Shown here: piece by piece, positions 57,730-64,000 of the stretch
Layout: the number at the start of each line of letters is the position of its first letter
How positions within the stretch are numbered: the first letter of the stretch is position 1
Assembly: GCA_025403435.1 (NCBI GenBank)
Contig: JAJQZP010000062.1
Span: forward strand, 124,001-188,000
DNA length: 64,000 bases
Direction: 5' to 3'
Origin: Artocarpus heterophyllus
Taxonomy: Eukaryota > Streptophyta > Magnoliopsida > Rosales > Moraceae
Program-made: the position numbers and the translations under genes
The notes under the pieces: model-generated
Told to the model about the DNA's origin: nothing
Database searches by the model: none
The model's input: only the letters and a program-made list of their open reading frames with translations

Positions 57730-60190
57730 TCTGCTACTCATTCTATTCGTTTCTTCCTTCACTTGGCTATCGTCAACATTGATTTAGGTTGACTCTGTCG
57801 TTTGTTTTAGTTTATTGTGTCTTTGAGTTTGATTAAAATGTTTTTTGTTCTTAAAATTAATCGGATATTTGATTCATCTTTACATATTGTTAATCTGTGG
57901 TGTTTATATTGATAGTGTTTTCCTTTAAACTCATAGTTTGTGTTATTTTCTGTAAATTAATTTAATAAATGCTCTATTGATATTGAAATCTTGTTATGTT
58001 TGGTATTATCTGTTATTGAACCTTTTTTTTTTTTTACGAATTTAATTTTCAAGTTCTTGTTGTCCTATAATCTTTCTGTAATAATTTAGGCTCCATGTCA
58101 AGATCTTCTGGAATCATTTTGTTTAGTTTCTTAGCAATGATTTACAAATGTTATTTCCTCACTCTGTTTGTTACATAGTTTCTTTGTGGAAATTTTAAAT
58201 CAATGTCCGAATCGGTAATGGCTTTGTGATCTATGATTTTACACAACCAAGATATTGTATTCATGCGTTAGTCACTATAAAGTCAAATTTTATCAACATC
58301 AAGAAGATTTATAAATATTTTAATAGGGACTGACTTCAATAATAGAAACTAACCAGGCACTATTTTTACCTTTCTTTTAACTAGCCCTACGACTTTTTTT
58401 TTTAAAAAATTTTTTCTAACAACTTTTTTAAAAAATAATTCCCAGCTTCCACAAATTATTTGATACTCTTTGCATTGTTTTGTACTACTATAGAATAGGG
58501 TTAATCTAAATCCTTTTTCTGTTCCTTTTTTAGAATCCTATGTTCTGGTTTTAATTTTCTTGATTGTTATATTTATATAAATATGATTGTATGTCTTGAT
58601 TTGAAGGAAAAAATGGTATGGGGACAACTCAGATTTTTATAATAATCCAATATTCACACTTACTATTTAAGCACTAAATGTACCCACTCATAAGTAGCTT
58701 AATTATTTGACTCCTCCCTATCATTTTTGTTAAGTTTTTTCGTCTATAAATATTACTATAACACAATATTTCCCTCTCTACAAGTTATATTCTGTTTTCC
58801 TTGCCTTTTTCAGTTCATTTGTTTCCTTCAGTTTATTTGCTTCATTGTCTTCTTTGCTATCTTCGACACATTTCTTCTGTTCTCACTTCCATAACCGATG
58901 CTTCGGTGTTTAAAGCAGCTTGGACTTATTTCCAGGTACTATTTCGTTTACTGTGACTCCTTTTTTGTTTCAAAAATTGGATTAGTATTTATGTTATCTT
59001 ATAGTATGCTTTTTATATTCGTTCTTTGTTTTTTTTATGATTATTTATATCTATTGTAGTTTGTTTTTTTTGTTATGTCCCTCATGTGGCGATGATGATC
59101 ATATTTTCTTTTTGACATGTTGAGTTTTATATAATTTATCCAAAAATTGTTGTTAATATTTCTATTTCGTTTGATCTTTTTTCCTTTTTGTTTCGGCAAA
59201 TGCCTTTTCAGTCATTTGGAATCCTTGGCAGCTGAATTGCGATCCATTTCGTTCTTGGATATCTGTACTAATGATTCACATTTCACTTGCTTCCGATGTC
59301 TGGTTCCAATCCTATCATTTAGAGTTTTCCCTTTTGTGCTTCTCTGCCATTTGCTTTAAACCTCACTATTTGGGGTTTTTTTTTCTCCATTTGTAGCTCC
59401 TTTGATGTTTTTGCCCTTTAGTGTGCACTTGGTGGCTTTCTATGGTTTTGTTTCTACCAGTGTTGTTTTGGTCTTTATTCACCTGGTAGTTTTTGGGAAA
59501 ATTAATATTTTGCTCCAGTCATATATTTTTCCTTTTGTACATACTATAACATATACGACAAATATTATTTCTTATAACATCTTATACCTTTTTTGTAGTT
59601 GTCATTAGTATTTTTGTCTTTGCAAAAGCATTTTTCAGGTAGCTACAAAAACTTTATACAAGTATGAGCAAACTTATTTGTTATATATTGCTGAAACTGC
59701 TGAAACTATTTATATCCTGAGCCTCAAATTTTCCTATAAAAAAATATTTTATTAATATTAGTTATCTTACAAATTTTTTTCTTGTGTCCATTTTTTCTTT
59801 AACTTTTATAAGTATTCTATAAAATTACTCATATGATTTCATTTTTATTTATATTTAATTAGTGACATCATTATTATGTGTATTTTAATTGTTAAATTTT
59901 ATTATTGCAAAAGGTTAATTTGTTTATCCATTTATGAAGGACTGAACAACTGTAAGAAATGAAAAATAATATTTTTTCCTTATGTACGTTATCGTTTTAA
60001 TTGTATTATTTTTGTTCAATCTATTTATATTATACATCATTATAGTCATTGTTTTAACTTAGGAAATTATTCTGTGTATAAAATAATAGGCTTGCGGAAT
60101 GAATTGTTACAAAGTAAAATACTGCTATTTATATAAATGGAAAAAATATATATCCTTTTTCCATTTTTAGCAACTTTTACAAACAACACA
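57730..60190 (+). repeat. Segment B, second copy, holding the empty site of element Z
   Basis: It aligns with 46840-48097 plus 55409-56240. Around 59000-59020 the sequence TATGCTTTTTATATTCG shows the site without Z. The short frames at 59147 and 59402 are T-rich and unassigned. Confidence 0.75.
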
Positions 60191-61049
60191 CACACATATA
60201 CCACGGTAAAACAATCAGGTAATATACAATTGTTACAAGTCATGCCCTAGATGTTATCAACAGCTAAAACAATCTAAAACAATCAGGTACTAAATGGTGT
60301 GTGATAACCACCGCAAAACAAATACAACATCTAAACCATGATAATATACAGTAGTAATAAATATTATTAAAATTTATTCATGCCTGTTAAAAAATTACTA
60401 TGTTGATCGTTTATTATAATGTCTGTAATAGGTATAAATTGAATACATAAATCAAGGACCATACAACAGACATGATGTGCATTATATTTGGACGAGCTAT
60501 GTAGGCACTTATTAAAAAAAACCATGTTCAGCATTAACAATCGACGAAGGTTTTACTGATCTGTCCATAATGCCACCAATTATTGATCAACTTAGAGGAC
60601 AACGAACAAGTTTATTTTCGAGTAAGACGGGTGTCAACAGATACAATCGTCTAAATTTTTTTTAATAATATCTAGCCTCCAACGCTACCCCCATAGCTAC
60701 AAGATTCTCTAATAATAGATCCTAAATCACCCGATCTAAAAAAATTAACCATTGGGTAAAATGCAATCACTGCTTTATGTTAAACCTTTTAAAAATTTAT
60801 TATTAATCTTATTAAATATATGCTTTAATAATATTTTATAATTTTAGTTCCGAGGCAAAAACAACAGAACCTTCAAAAAGACATCCAAGGCTTAGGTAAT
60901 ATAATTATTCTTAAATTATTTAATTAACAATATATAAACCTTAACTTAACTAACTTTTTTTTATGGATTTTTCTTTTGCAGTGAAGAAGAAACAGAGAAA
61001 AAAGGAAAAGGGAAAGAATAAAAAAGCAATAACAGACTTTTAATTCCAA
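60191..61049. other. AT-rich spacer, no gene
   Basis: It starts with an (AC)n run near 60186-60200. The direct repeat AAACAATC(A/T)(A/G) occurs around 60213-60280. Nothing else is recognised. Confidence 0.45.
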
Positions 61050-63680
61050 TATCAAATAAATATATGTATATATATGTACATGTCCATGTATATAAATTAT
61101 TTTTAATACTATAACAATCTCTACTTTTTAAATTGCAACACATACGTTTATTTGAAAGCTATACATATATGCATATTTAATGTGTTTTATGATGTTAGAA
61201 TTTATATAGTTTGTTAAAATATTCTATCCTATTTAAATTTAAACTTCGCCTAATGTTTGTCACGACATGGATGCATTTCATTATTTTAGTAACAACTTAA
61301 TATTAAATTTAATACACACAACTATATATTAATATAATAATAAGCATAATAAAAAAAACATTTGATATTGTGAAAAAAAGATTTGGATTAACTTACTCAA
61401 TAATAGGTTATCTACTTATATAAAATAATACTAAAATTAAACAAATTTGAATGTTTTTAATAAAATAAAGTTCTTTATATTCAATTTCTTATCTATTCAT
61501 ATAGATTTTGTTATTCGTTAATATGCATCCATTATTTTAAATATATTCTATTCTTGACTTCAAATTAATATTTATTTTTCTTCTTTGCAAATTTGTTTTA
61601 ACATATTATTAATAGATATACAATTAATATTTATTTTTCTTCTTTGCAAATTTGTTTTAACATATTATTAATCAATATTATGAACATTCATTGAATCCTT
61701 CTATAAACTTTGTTCCCTTTTGATAAATTAACAATTATTATAACTATTGAAAATAAGAATTAATAAAATTTAGATTATATTTAACTAGAATTTATTTCTA
61801 AATCTTTACTACAAATTATTTTTTTATATTTTTTATTTAATAAATACATTTAATTATGTTTAAAACTATTTTAAATATATATTTAGAAAAAAAGTTAGAT
61901 ACATTAGTTTATTTTAAAATTATCAAATATTGACAATCTTTCCCATTTAAATATATTCTATTTTTTTTGAATTAATATTCCTTCTTTCTTTTTAAATTTA
62001 TTTTACTATATTATTTTATTATGTTATTGTTAAATTTTGTTAATCTTTATTAAATCTTACTACGATGTAATTCTTTTTTTTTCGCCTTTTATTAATTAAC
62101 AATGATTATTATGATTAAAACTAGGGATTAATTAAGTTCAAACTATATTTAGCTTCGGTTTTATTTTTTGAATTTTTCCTCCATACTCAATCTTTTCTGC
62201 CCTCTTTATTTCATAATTACCTCAATTATATTTAAAAGTGTTTAAAATCTGTATTCACAAAAATTATTAGATATATTGATTCACTTTTAAAAGTCATAAT
62301 TGGTTTATCACAATATAAATGAAATAATTATTAAATAAACATATAGTTTTTAAAAACATTGGACCTTATAATCTGAATACATTATCAAACCTTAAGTAGT
62401 ATGCATTTTGAGAGTAATAAATACTCCGTAATATGAACCTTCCTAGTACTAACATTGATCAATCTAAACATTTTAAGAACATCATGCTACAAAATAAAAA
62501 CTAACACATTAAACATAAAATAAACACCAACATCACATAAAAAAAATGACTATTGAAAACACAGAAAAATTAACTCTAAACATGTTGTAAATAAAACTAA
62601 AAGATCACATATGGAGATGCAAACCCAATGACTACTTCTTACTATCTTTATCTCAATCCAATTTCAAAGTTGCAGTGTCAAACTCTAGATAAATAATACA
62701 CATTTTGTCTAGCAATTCTTTAGCAGTTGAAGCAGCAACAAAAATTTGCCTCCACCCCTGTTGGATAAAATTCTCTTCCACAGCATGATCTAAAAACTTC
62801 AACAAACCATCATAAAAACCAGTGACATTCAAAAGCCCTAATGGTTTCGAATGAATACCCAATAGTTTCCCACTAGCAGCTACGAACATTTCTTCAAGAG
62901 TGCCTATGCCACCAAGTAAAACTATATTAATCATGGCTTACGCTCACAAAAGCGGCAAACTTTTTTCTCTACACCTATAGTCTTACTACAAATATTACTA
63001 TGAGAAAGGACTTTAGGTATAATCCACAACACTTCAGCACTATTAGATTGCGCCGCCATTGAAACAACCCCCATCAACCCTAAACTACTTCCCCATGAAC
63101 TAAATTAATTTTCCTACATGCTAAAACTTGCTCTATATGCTTGGCCACTTCTAAATAAACTTTATCTTTTCTAGAACTAGAACCATAAAGACATAGACAA
63201 TTTCAATTTTTCTAGACAAATAAGAGGAAGACATATTTATCTTTATTCTTTTTTTTTTGGAAGTGTTTTTTTAGGGCTTTTTAGTTTTAAGTCCACTTTG
63301 CTAAAACTCATTATGTCCCAAACTGGATCTTAAAGAAAATAAAGATACATACAGCCAACAAAAGCAAGGTAATTTTTTTTTTCAAAGATTTACTGAACAA
63401 ATCTGCAAAGTTTTAGAAAAAGGACAATTAATCAAATAAACTTTTGAAAATCAAGATAAAGTTATGTGACTTTTGACATTGTCAAACAAATCTACATACA
63501 TATAACAAAAGACAGATTAAATGTTGTAGCCTTTTTGACTTTAAATAACCCAAATATGCAAAACTAATATACAAGACATAATATAATAAAAAACTAAATC
63601 GATAAATCACTATTGAAGATTTGACAAACAAAACACAAAACTCGAAACGCCTAAATAAGATTCACAAAACTTTATGATTT
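61050..63680. repeat. Segment D2, diverged duplicate of D1 (33880-39160)
   Basis: It contains LOG pseudogene 2 and the same flanks as D1, without the 3.1 kb insertion. A 57 bp stretch (TTAATATTTATTTTTCTTC...) is repeated in tandem at about 61564 and 61621. Confidence 0.65.
62605..63234 (-). pseudogene. LOG-family processed pseudogene 2
   Basis: An intronless minus-strand copy of a LOG-type phosphoribohydrolase, from ATG at 63234 (MSSSYLSRKIEIV) to a stop at 62607-62605, about 210 codon equivalents. The N-terminal half is frameshifted and has stops. The C-terminal half is open from 62934 to 62653 and covers LGGIGTLEE (family motif PGGxGTxEE, proline lost), [24 protein letters not shown] and STAKELLDK. 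A TGA occurs within the tail, near 62653. With pseudogene 1 it derives from one retrocopy by segment duplication. No activity is expected. Confidence 0.8.
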
Positions 63681-64000
63681 TGAATTTTTGAACAAAACTT
63701 TATAACTGTACAAAAATACAGTTTTGACTCTAGGATTAATTTTCGAGCAGTTTTCAAAAACTGTCTATAGTAGTGGAAAAGCTGTCCAAAAACTTTCCAC
63801 TAAGACAACCACTATTTTTAGCTGGTTCGGGCTATTTTTGGTCCGAATTACAATTTTAGTCGAAAACAAAAATTTTAGCTTTTGACAAGATAAGCAACTT
63901 TCGCGAAGAAAACTTTCAAATTCTACCTCTAAATACAGTCATGGATAGTTTTCTAAAGCGGTCCAAAAACTATCAAACAAAGCTGCCACTGTTTTTAAAG
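63681..64000. other. Right edge, no gene seen
   Basis: AT-rich sequence with imperfect repeats of AAACT(G/A)TC and GCGGTCCAAAAACTATC-like words. Nothing assignable. Confidence 0.4.

Overview
The window is AT-rich plant nuclear DNA, almost certainly from a eudicot. The evidence is a CC-NBS-LRR resistance gene of the RPS2/RPS5 (At4g27190-like) class with AG|GT spliced LRR exons, Ty1-copia elements with plant tRNA-iMet-type primer sites, hAT, Harbinger and Mutator-like elements, and cytokinin-LOG-type retrocopies. The species cannot be fixed from the sequence. I saw no tRNA, rRNA or CRISPR array.

Layout. (1) 1-11261, minus strand: one CNL resistance gene running off the left edge. A 937-codon first exon encodes CC, NB-ARC and the first LRRs. 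It is followed by LRR exons, three of which lie in three head-to-tail ~2.6 kb exon+intron repeats, each carrying the same Mutator-like element in its intron. (2) 11.7-32.5 kb: an old copia element (here 'X', plus strand), interrupted in its reverse transcriptase by a second LTR element ('Y', minus strand). Y itself contains a ~5.2 kb copy of X's downstream flank. That flank ('block') occurs three times, at 17.4-22.6, 25.9-27.0 and 29.1-32.5 kb, with different nested elements in each copy. (3) 33.9-39.2 and 61.0-63.7 kb: two diverged copies of a segment holding a dead, intronless LOG-family retrocopy; the first is split by a 3.1 kb LTR-type insertion. (4) 39.6-43.1 kb: a decayed PIF/Harbinger element with transposase, probable second ORF and two minisatellites. 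(5) 44.6-48.1 kb: duplicated noncoding sequence with exon-like pieces. (6) 48.1-55.4 kb: a nearly complete copia element ('Z') with both LTRs, primer site, a single gag-pol frame broken only by nine stops, and a 2.2 kb solo-LTR-like insertion in its RNase H region. (7) 55.4-60.2 kb: flanks of Z and a second copy of the same segment that supplies the empty insertion site.

The only gene likely to be functional is the CNL gene. Everything else is transposon-derived, duplicated noncoding DNA, or pseudogene. The most distinctive observations are the symmetric (phase 0-0) LRR-exon amplification inside the resistance gene, the duplicated LOG retrocopies, the arrays of GC-rich near-palindromes in the untranslated parts of three LTR families, and the insertion of a neighbouring genomic block inside element Y.
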